Below, piece by piece: positions 52,732-58,799 of a DNA stretch of 64,000 nucleotides; the first letter of the stretch is position 1, and each line of letters begins with the position of its first letter. Both the position numbers and the translations under genes were made by a program. The notes below the pieces were generated by a model. The model saw only the letters and a program-made list of their open reading frames with translations, was not told the origin of the DNA and searched no databases. Origin of the DNA: Candidatus Competibacter denitrificans Run_A_D11 (GTDB lineage Bacteria > Pseudomonadota > Gammaproteobacteria > Competibacterales > Competibacteraceae); the NCBI RefSeq assembly GCF_001051235.1, contig NZ_CBTJ020000111.1, positions 54,837-118,836 of the forward strand, read 5' to 3'.

Positions 52732-53208
52732 TTAAATCGTAATCAGGTTAGGGAATGAGCTGACAAGCTCGCTACGGTCGAGTGCGCCCGTATTTTTGTG
52801 GAACAGCATGTTCCCATGTTTATCGCAAATCCAAAATTCTCTAGCGCCACGGGCGAAATATAATTCTTTTTTTTCGTCCATTTCGGTGAGCGTATTGGAA
52901 GGCGACAGGATTTCCACGCAGAGTTCCGGCGCTTCCTGAAAGGGGGTTGTACCGCGATTTCGGCGCATGAAGTCGTCTGAGGCCCAGGCTACATCAGCCA
53001 CTTTGACTCCTTCATGCGTCTGAACCGAGCATTCGCTGATGACCGTGCCCGTCGCCAGCAACCGACTCAGCAGCGCCACGATTTTGGCCTGGTACATCCC
53101 GTGTTCGTTGGTGGCCGGACTCATCACGATGTGGCCCCATTTGTCGGTTTGGATCTTGAAGGGAAGATCCTTGAGAACGGGATCGTTACAGATTTCAGCC
53201 CAACTCAC
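52732..53208 (-). CDS. Uma2 family (DUF820) putative endonuclease
   Basis: A 158-residue PD-(D/E)xK-like protein: GVKVADVAWASDDF, PELCVEILSPSN and MDEKKELYFARGAREFWICD carry the catalytic pattern D...E-x-S...K. Uma2 proteins are abundant in cyanobacteria and some proteobacteria and are of unclear role. It lies between mcl and meaB in the same direction. Confidence 0.85.
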   Translation of the reverse strand: MSWAEICNDPVLKDLPFKIQTDKWGHIVMSPATNEHGMYQAKIVALLSRLLATGTVISECSVQTHEGVKVADVAWASDDFMRRNRGTTPFQEAPELCVEILSPSNTLTEMDEKKELYFARGAREFWICDKHGNMLFHKNTGALDRSELVSSFPNLITI

Positions 53209-53247
53209 CGGTTTTCCCCCTGCTGTCGAGGTTGGCTATCGCTCTTT

Positions 53248-54375
53248 TCAGCCCTCGTACTTCTTGAGCAGCATTTGCGCCGCCACCGTGGGCGGGATGT
53301 GGCCTTGCAGCACGCCATTCTCCACTTCGGCGCGAATGCCACCGACGCCTTTGTGATTGAAGAAGCTGGCGCGCAAATGCTCCTCGACCATGGAGTATAC
53401 CCAATCCAGCGTTTGCCGTTGCCGCCGCTTGTCGAACACGCCACTTTCGGTGACCTGTTGGCGGAACTCGCTGATCACTTTCCAGATGGCGTCGATCCCT
53501 TCGCCGGTTAGCGCCGAGCAGGTATAGGCTTTGGTGTACCAGCCCTCGGTGGCGGGGGCGAGGTAATGCAGCGCCCGGTTGTAATCGGCGCGGGCGGCAT
53601 TGGCCTTGATCTTGTTATCGCCGTCGGCCTTGTTGACCAACAGGGAATCGGCCAATTCCATGATGCCCTTCTTGATGCCCTGCAATTCGTCACCGGCTCC
53701 GGCGATCATCAGCAGCAGGAAGAAATCGACCATTGAGCGGACGGTGGTTTCGCTCTGACCGACGCCGACGGTTTCCACCAGAATCACATCGAACCCGGCA
53801 GCCTCGCAGACCAGGATGGTCTCCCGGCTCTTTCGGGTCACACCGCCCAGGGTGCCGCTGGAGGGTGAGGGGCGGATAAAAGCCCGCAAATCCCGCGAGA
53901 GCAGTTCCATCCGGGTTTTATCACCGAGGATGCTGCCACGGGTGACCGTGCTGCTGGGATCGACCGCCAGCACCGCGACTTTGTGGCCCTGTTCGCACAG
54001 GTGCAGGCCAAGGGCTTCGATGAAGGTGCTTTTGCCCGCGCCGGGCACACCGGTGATGCCGATGCGGATCGACTTGCCGGTGTGGGGCAGCAGTTGCCGC
54101 AGCACGTTCTGGCCCATCTCGAAGTGGCTGTGGGCGTTGCTTTCCACCAGGGTGATGGCCTGGCCCAGCACGTTGCGGTCGCCCGCCAACACCCCTGCGA
54201 CATATTCATCCACCGTCAGGCGGCGACGGCGCGGGGTGTGCGGGCGTGGCACCGCCACGCTGGCCTGGCCAGGAATACCATCATGGCCGCCCTCCACGCC
54301 ATCCATGACCGAGGTGGTGAATTCTTTACCGGCATTTTCAGGAACCCAGTCGGGTTTATGGTGTTTTTTGGTCAT
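53248..54375 (-). CDS. meaB: MeaB, GTPase chaperone of methylmalonyl-CoA mutase
   Basis: A 375-residue G3E GTPase. Walker A GVPGAGKS is at 109-116, with DPSSTVTRGSILGDKTRM (switch region), ETVGVGQSE and the NKADG base motif. It loads and protects adenosylcobalamin in the mutase. The N-terminus is about 45 residues longer than typical, with an Arg-rich stretch; the start could be further in. It overlaps the HD-GYP gene by four bases and is separated from the mutase genes by the accessory island. Confidence 0.93.
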   Translation of the reverse strand: MTKKHHKPDWVPENAGKEFTTSVMDGVEGGHDGIPGQASVAVPRPHTPRRRRLTVDEYVAGVLAGDRNVLGQAITLVESNAHSHFEMGQNVLRQLLPHTGKSIRIGITGVPGAGKSTFIEALGLHLCEQGHKVAVLAVDPSSTVTRGSILGDKTRMELLSRDLRAFIRPSPSSGTLGGVTRKSRETILVCEAAGFDVILVETVGVGQSETTVRSMVDFFLLLMIAGAGDELQGIKKGIMELADSLLVNKADGDNKIKANAARADYNRALHYLAPATEGWYTKAYTCSALTGEGIDAIWKVISEFRQQVTESGVFDKRRQRQTLDWVYSMVEEHLRASFFNHKGVGGIRAEVENGVLQGHIPPTVAAQMLLKKYEG

Positions 54376-55451
54376 GGCGCTAATCTTGAGTTGGATTGTT
54401 CAAATGCTGGTTTAATCGGTATTGTTGAATTTTGTGATTTTAATTGAGGATCATCTTGTCGCTCGTAGTACGCTTCCGATATTTCTGCGAAGGCTTTTTC
54501 GCATCTAAAAAACGCATCGACGATATCTGGGTCGAAATGTATTCCCTGTTCTTTCATAAAGACGCGGCAACAGATTTCGTGTGATACCTTTTTTTTATAA
54601 TAGGACTCAGTTCTTAGCGCATCATAAACATCAGCAACTGCCATGATTCGTGCTGATAATGGGATTTTATTTCCCTTCAACCCCCTGGGGTAACCTTCTC
54701 CATTCCACTTCTCATGATGGCTAAAGGTGATCTGGATAGCTATCCTAAGAAAAGACTGAAAACCAAGTTTTTTTTCTGCTGTCCTAAGAATATCTGCTCC
54801 ATACTCACAGTGAAGTTTGATAATTTCAAATTCTTCGCTAGTCAGTTTTCCGGGTTTGCTTAGTATTGAGTCAGGTACACGTATTTTTCCAATATCATGG
54901 AGTGGTGCTGATTTTACAATATCCTTAATGTAGCGCTCAGTAAGATAACCTTTGTATTCAGGTAATTTCTGAAGTTCTCTTGCCAATAAGCTAACGTAAT
55001 TTGAAGTTCTTTCTATATGGTGGCTAGTTTCTGGATGCTTAATTTCAGCTAAATAGGCGAGTGTAAAAATAGCTGCATCTTCAGTTTTATTTAGTTGCTC
55101 ATTTCGTTCGATAATGCTTTGGTGTTTTTTTTGTATTGAGGAAAATAGCTTGATTTGTAACGTTATATCAAGAAATACAAAGATAGATCCAAATAGAAAT
55201 ATGATTGCGACTAATAAATCACTCATAATCGATCTATCATTTAATAATAAAAAAAATATAACGAAATAGCCTATGCAAAAAAAGCAAATAAGTAAATGAT
55301 GGACCCTGGATGCTTTATTGAGCAGAGGTTCTTTTTTTTCTAAAAGATTATTTGTTAATAGATAGATAGAACGATATTTTAAAATGTTATAAATCATTAA
55401 CACTGCGCTTACCGCAATGAGCGACAATGTTAATGATTTATAAGATAACAT
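54372..55451 (-). CDS. Membrane-bound HD-GYP c-di-GMP phosphodiesterase
   Basis: A 359-residue protein with three N-terminal membrane helices (about 5-25, 50-71, 78-100) and an HD-GYP domain: HDIGK (HD at 185-186), HHEKWNGEGYP (GYP at 253-255) and ADVYDALRTESYY. It should hydrolyse c-di-GMP. The gene is clearly AT-richer than meaB, with which it overlaps by four bases (ATGA). That mix suggests recent acquisition joined to an older gene. The short periplasmic loops hold no recognised sensor domain. Confidence 0.87.
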   Translation of the reverse strand: MLSYKSLTLSLIAVSAVLMIYNILKYRSIYLLTNNLLEKKEPLLNKASRVHHLLICFFCIGYFVIFFLLLNDRSIMSDLLVAIIFLFGSIFVFLDITLQIKLFSSIQKKHQSIIERNEQLNKTEDAAIFTLAYLAEIKHPETSHHIERTSNYVSLLARELQKLPEYKGYLTERYIKDIVKSAPLHDIGKIRVPDSILSKPGKLTSEEFEIIKLHCEYGADILRTAEKKLGFQSFLRIAIQITFSHHEKWNGEGYPRGLKGNKIPLSARIMAVADVYDALRTESYYKKKVSHEICCRVFMKEQGIHFDPDIVDAFFRCEKAFAEISEAYYERQDDPQLKSQNSTIPIKPAFEQSNSRLAP

Positions 55452-55513
55452 ACTGAAATCCTAGAGGGTGAAGGGTAGGGCGGCGCCTTGCATATGCGAG
55501 GTCGCATAATTTT

Positions 55514-55546
55514 GGTGGGTTAAGTTGCGTTAATCCACCCTACGGG
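55514..55546. repeat. Short dispersed GC-rich repeat, copy 1
   Basis: GGTGGGTTAAGTTGCGTTAATCCACCC followed by TACGGG. It is a diverged member of the family GGGTTACGCTGCGCTAACCCGCCCTACG seen three more times within 2.2 kb. Its CCGTAG (minus strand) supplies the last codon and stop of the adjacent toxin gene. Confidence 0.7.
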
Positions 55547-55767
55547 TGAATCACACTGGGCTTATGGTGCCCAGTCGCTGCGAGAATAGCGCCAAAATCA
55601 AGACCGTGGGTAAATACAATATAGTTATGCTCTCCAGCCCAAGCAAAAATAGCCTTATCCAGTGCCTTGGGTTCCCCAACCATCGACCAGTGGATTGCCT
55701 CGAAGCCCTGTGCTTGTAAAATGGCTTCCCAAGCAGGCGATAAATTCATTTCAATCAATAGTTTCAT
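55540..55767 (-). CDS. DUF5615 PIN-like toxin, shortened by a repeat
   Basis: A 75-residue protein that begins MKLLIEMNLSPAW and keeps THGLDFGAILAATG, the DUF5615 active-site region with its aspartates. Full members run on for another 30-40 residues; here the frame ends SVIHP at a TAG lying in the repeat at 55514-55546. So the C-terminus has been cut off or replaced. The start is at 55767 where it overlaps the DUF433 gene by four bases. It may be inactive. Confidence 0.75.
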   Translation of the reverse strand: MKLLIEMNLSPAWEAILQAQGFEAIHWSMVGEPKALDKAIFAWAGEHNYIVFTHGLDFGAILAATGHHKPSVIHP

Positions 55768-55994
55768 CCGGTAGTCAGAAGGACTTCGATTTCTTGGGAT
55801 CGCCAAGCGGCGTAAGACAGCGCTGCTCGAATGTCTTCTAGCTCAAGGTATGGATAAGACTGAATAATCTGTTGATCCGAATAACTGGATGCTACTAAAC
55901 CGACGATGGTTCCCACAGTAAGACGTAAGCCTTGAATGCAGGGCTTTCCGCCCATGGCTTGCGAGTTGGTGGTAATTCGGGATATGAGAGTCAT
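55764..55994 (-). CDS. DUF433 antitoxin
   Basis: A 76-residue DUF433 protein: MGGKPCIQGLRLTVGTIVGLV and YPYLELEDIRAALSYAAWRSQE. It is paired with the shortened DUF5615 gene. It is the second of three such antitoxins in the window and only moderately similar to the others. Confidence 0.85.
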   Translation of the reverse strand: MTLISRITTNSQAMGGKPCIQGLRLTVGTIVGLVASSYSDQQIIQSYPYLELEDIRAALSYAAWRSQEIEVLLTTG

Positions 55995-56012
55995 AAATAT
56001 ATCTCACAGATT

Positions 56013-56035
56013 TGTAGGGTGGGTATTGGCCACCC
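56013..56035. repeat. Partial repeat GTAGGGTGGGTATTGGCCACCCTGC
   Basis: GTAGGGTGG and CCACCCTGC form an inverted repeat around a short centre, related to the ends of the island's dispersed repeat. It lies between the DUF433 gene and the HigA remnant. It looks like a degraded copy. Confidence 0.45.
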
Positions 56036-56046
56036 TGCTGGATCGC

Positions 56047-56284
56047 CTACGTGTTATGTGTTAATTCGGTTACATTTTGCATTTCATAATTTTCAATTAG
56101 TACACCCAGTATTTCCATCATGGATGGCCAAAGGATGCGCCTCATCTTCACCAACTTCGTCAACCAAATTATCCAAGAGGCGAACAAGCTGATCGTATTC
56201 TTTTTCGTTATGAGGGACATAGATCAAATTTGCCAGAGGAATCCACGCTTGTTCGGTTTGTTTTGCATTGAGAGTTGGTATTAT
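56047..56284 (-). pseudogene. HigA-type antitoxin remnant (frameshifted, no start)
   Basis: The frame from about 56278 reads TLNAKQTEQAWIPLANLIY, then DQLVRLLDNLVDEVGEDEAHPLA. An extra base at 56125 breaks it; the next frame continues MMEILGVLIENYEMQNV and stops at 56047. This is the N-terminal antitoxin region of HigA-like proteins. There is no ATG, GTG or TTG: the frame begins ATA-ATA after an in-frame stop shared with the HigB remnant. Both lesions mark it as dead. Confidence 0.75.
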
Positions 56285-56384
56285 TTAATTTCTCCATCTG
56301 TTTTGATCATATTCGGCATGAGTGAGAATAGCCCTGATGTAAATTTTTCTCCTGTTATAGTGAACAGCAGCGATGAGTCTGACC
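56285..56384 (-). pseudogene. HigB-type toxin remnant (C-terminal end only)
   Basis: The last 33 codons read VRLIAAVHYNRRKIYIRAI, then LTHAEYDQNRWRN and a stop at 56285. This matches the C-terminus of HigB (RelE/ParE-fold) mRNA interferases. The gene is cut at its 5' side exactly where the dispersed repeat at 56387 begins. With the HigA remnant it forms a dead higBA module in the normal toxin-antitoxin order. Confidence 0.75.
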
Positions 56385-56386
56385 TT

Positions 56387-56419
56387 CCGGCGGGTTACGC
56401 TGCGCTAACCTGCCCTACA
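56387..56419. repeat. Short dispersed GC-rich repeat, copy 2
   Basis: CCGGCGGGTTACGCTGCGC followed by TAACCTGCCCTACA. It abuts the HigB remnant on one side and provides the end (SVGQVSAA, stop) of the 52-residue protein on the other. Same family as 55514, 57055 and 57645. Confidence 0.75.
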
Positions 56420-56553
56420 GACTGTTTATCGGCGGTTTGTTTTCTGATTTTTGCTCCTGCACTCGAATTGGCGAGTGAAAGACAAACTTTCCTTAATTGA
56501 TTGACTGTTTTTAAGCGATTAGTAATCGCCTCTTTACTCATATCAATCTTCAT
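56395..56553 (-). CDS. Small hypothetical protein coupled to a nucleotidyltransferase
   Basis: A 52-residue protein: MKIDMSKEAITNRLKTVNQ, then LRKVCLSLANSSAGAKIRKQ. Its start overlaps the end of the nucleotidyltransferase gene by 11 bases. The first 40 residues look like a real small helical protein. The last eight residues (SVGQVSAA) and the stop are encoded by the dispersed repeat, so its original C-terminus is probably lost. I do not know its function; it could be the partner of the nucleotidyltransferase. Confidence 0.5.
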   Translation of the reverse strand: MKIDMSKEAITNRLKTVNQLRKVCLSLANSSAGAKIRKQTADKQSVGQVSAA

Positions 56554-57007
56554 TAATTAATCCTGTTAAGTACTTAATATCATCTTCATCCTGACCACTT
56601 CTTCTCAATAATTTCAGTTCAATCAAGCCTTTTGGAGATACAACTTTTAATGCTCCCCCCTCCCATTCAACAGTTATTCGACTGTCCCATGATAGTCTGG
56701 TCTCGGGCGTGACAATCAATAAATCTAGTGATAGATGTGCTCCGAGTTCATCATCAAATTTCGTCATTCGATGAATCTGAATAGCGCCTTCTTTGAATTT
56801 CATCGGAATGGCATGAATAACAAATCCAAGTGCTTCCACTTTTTTCTTGATTTCGTCAAGAAAGTCAGGCTGCACCATAATATCAATATCAAGCGTAGCC
56901 CTTGGTTTCGCGTATACAGCTAGCGCTAAACCACCGCATAGCGCATAATCTATCTCACTTTCATTAAAAGCTCTGATTATGTTAGCTAATTCAACTAGCA
57001 AATTCAT
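56543..57007 (-). CDS. Nucleotidyltransferase-fold protein (AbiEii/DUF6036-like)
   Basis: A 154-residue protein with a nucleotidyltransferase core: ALCGGLALAVYAKPRATLDIDIMV (G-G...D-x-D) and later DLLIV and PKGLIELKLLRRSGQDEDDI. Such proteins occur as toxin or antitoxin parts of type IV-like or MNT/HEPN-like modules. The gene is AT-rich like its neighbours. Its partner may be the overlapping 52-residue protein. Confidence 0.75.
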   Translation of the reverse strand: MNLLVELANIIRAFNESEIDYALCGGLALAVYAKPRATLDIDIMVQPDFLDEIKKKVEALGFVIHAIPMKFKEGAIQIHRMTKFDDELGAHLSLDLLIVTPETRLSWDSRITVEWEGGALKVVSPKGLIELKLLRRSGQDEDDIKYLTGLINED

Positions 57008-57054
57008 ATCAAGACATCAGTCCGTAACCCACCGATTTCGTCATCATTCAATTC

Positions 57055-57084
57055 CGGCGGTTTATGCTGCACTAATCCGCCCCA
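57055..57084. repeat. Short dispersed GC-rich repeat, copy 3
   Basis: CCGGCGGTTTATGCTGCAC followed by TAATCCGCCCC. It supplies the C-terminal codons (GRISAA) and stop of the DUF5615 gene at 57062. It is preceded by AATT, as is the copy at 57645. Confidence 0.75.
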
Positions 57085-57400
57085 CATGCTCAACTTTGCC
57101 CAATCTAACACGGCTGGCAGCTTTCAGAAGACTGTCAATATGTGGGGCAAGGTCGGCAATTCGATTAGAGCGGGCGCATAAGACTACAACACCAAAAGGC
57201 AATACTTTAATGTTTTGTTGGAATTCTAAATTACGATCCAGTGTGACAAATACTTCACAAACATTGGCTGCGCGACGAAGCAAATCACCATTTTTGACGC
57301 CAGACCAGCCCAAACTGTGAACATAAAGAACAGTCATTTTATCCGCAACGCACAGCTTAACGAAATCAAGCGGGAAATTCTCGTCAAGTAGAATGCGCAT
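57062..57400 (-). CDS. DUF5615 PIN-like toxin with repeat-derived tail
   Basis: A 112-residue protein: MRILLDENFPLDFVKL, VFVTLDRNLEFQQNI and GVVVLCARSNRIADL are the typical DUF5615 segments with conserved aspartates. The length is near normal. The tail (HVGRISAA) is encoded by the repeat at 57055 and resembles the unrelated 52-residue protein's tail. The start at 57400 lies inside the DUF433 gene (17-base overlap). Probably functional. Confidence 0.82.
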   Translation of the reverse strand: MRILLDENFPLDFVKLCVADKMTVLYVHSLGWSGVKNGDLLRRAANVCEVFVTLDRNLEFQQNIKVLPFGVVVLCARSNRIADLAPHIDSLLKAASRVRLGKVEHVGRISAA

Positions 57401-57608
57401 CTGCCGTAACCGCTTCATAAGCGGCATCTAGTACCGCGATAGCCTGCTCACGCTTAACCGAAGGGAATTGGTGAAGAAATTCCTCTAAAGAGTCTCCACC
57501 TTCCAAATAGTCAAATAGCGAACGAACTGGAATACGGGTACCTACGAATACGGGTACGCCACTCAGTATTTCAGGGTGACGGTGAGTAATACCGCTTAAG
57601 GTGGTCAT
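57384..57608 (-). CDS. DUF433 antitoxin
   Basis: A 74-residue DUF433 protein: ILSGVPVFVGTRIPVRSLFDYLEGG and FPSVKREQAIAVLDAAYEAV. It is paired with the DUF5615 gene by a 17-base overlap. Unlike the other two it has the FVGTRIPV form of the N-terminal motif, so it belongs to a different branch. Confidence 0.87.
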   Translation of the reverse strand: MTTLSGITHRHPEILSGVPVFVGTRIPVRSLFDYLEGGDSLEEFLHQFPSVKREQAIAVLDAAYEAVTADAHST

Positions 57609-57644
57609 AAATCTCGCCCCATTCTGATATTGTGGAATCTTTCA

Positions 57645-57680
57645 ATTCCGACTGGTTACGCTAAGCTAACCCGCCCTACG
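57645..57680. repeat. Short dispersed GC-rich repeat, copy 4
   Basis: ATTCCGACTGGTTACGCTA followed by AGCTAACCCGCCCTACG. The closest copy to the family consensus. It lies between the ankyrin-like gene and the last DUF433 gene, outside any coding frame. Confidence 0.75.
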
Positions 57681-57721
57681 CGCTACTACGCGCTTCATTA
57701 ATTCTGGCTACGGGCTATGGG

Positions 57722-58720
57722 TCATTTTGCAAAGTCACGACCATAAATAAGGCAATTTCTCCTGATTGCCTGCGCCAATATTTGAGCAGCATTTGAATTA
57801 GATACTACACCAATGAGTAACTGTGTTTTTAATTCTGCTAATATTGCCTGCCTTATAGTATAAGAGGACGGCTTAAGATGATCGAAATTTGATGCCTCTT
57901 CATACCAATCTTTCAATGGGGTGCGATTCATCTCTTGCACACAAGCTTGGACTTGCTCTGGACTCGGTGGCTTTTTTCTAACCTCTTCCTCTTTTTCTTG
58001 TTTAGATAATTCAGCACCTGAAGAAATTAATTTTTTTAAAATTTCTTTCGATACTGTACTTGCATTATCTTCTTGGGCTTTTTCTTCAGCAACCTTACGT
58101 AAGGACTGCTTAAATGAAGCGCCAACACCTCGTATTTCAGTCTCAAAATTTGGATCAGCTCCATCCTTGAGTAAAGCATCTAATAGAGCTTGATTTTCGT
58201 TTATGGTAGCCCAGAACAAAAATCTATTTTCTTGAGGGCCTGTGGTACGACGAGCAAAGTAAATATAATTAATATCTAAACCATATTTACGAAGTAACTC
58301 CAGGACTTCAACTACATTAGTTGTATTTTTAGAGAGATGGATCGGCAATTGCCTATCATCTGCATTTGCATGTGGATTTATTCCGGCTCGCATATATAAA
58401 TCAATTGCTTTAATATCACCAACTCTTACCGCATTGAAAAATTTTTCTTGATCTATAAAAATATTATCCGATTTATTTTTAGCCCATAAATCGATAGCGG
58501 CAGAAAGGACTATTATAGATAAACAAAATCCCATAGTATAATTTATAATCTTAATAAAGATTTTGAATGTTTGTTCTTGAGATAAAGTGCCGAAAATTCC
58601 TGCTTCAGCACCTTTTACTATAAGGATGCGGATAATTATTAAAAAGACGAGAACTACAAGCCCACTTAATCCAGCATTTTGTGCGATATTTTTAAAAAGC
58701 TCTAAGCTCATATAAAGCAA
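57722..58720 (-). CDS. Membrane protein with ankyrin-like repeats
   Basis: A 332-residue AT-rich gene. Two N-terminal helices (about 20-40 and 60-82) precede a cytoplasmic part with ankyrin-like units: FFNAVRVGDIKAIDLYMRAGINPHA, LPIHLSKNTTNVVEVLELL, and NENQALLDALLKDGADPN. A Lys/Glu-rich segment follows (about 235-255). I cannot assign a function. An ATG at 58711 is an alternative start. It marks the island's edge next to the mutase genes. Confidence 0.65.
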   Translation of the reverse strand: MLYMSLELFKNIAQNAGLSGLVVLVFLIIIRILIVKGAEAGIFGTLSQEQTFKIFIKIINYTMGFCLSIIVLSAAIDLWAKNKSDNIFIDQEKFFNAVRVGDIKAIDLYMRAGINPHANADDRQLPIHLSKNTTNVVEVLELLRKYGLDINYIYFARRTTGPQENRFLFWATINENQALLDALLKDGADPNFETEIRGVGASFKQSLRKVAEEKAQEDNASTVSKEILKKLISSGAELSKQEKEEEVRKKPPSPEQVQACVQEMNRTPLKDWYEEASNFDHLKPSSYTIRQAILAELKTQLLIGVVSNSNAAQILAQAIRRNCLIYGRDFAK

Positions 58721-58799
58721 ACACCTTTACTAAGATAGGATTTTTATTGTTGATGGGGCTAGGATTTAATTCGCCAACCCCATCACTCTCACCTCACCC

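Noticed and set aside
56120..56500. A 126-codon plus-strand frame in the accessory island
   Set aside because: The minus strand here encodes HigA and HigB remnants; the plus frame covers them and a repeat and has no family.
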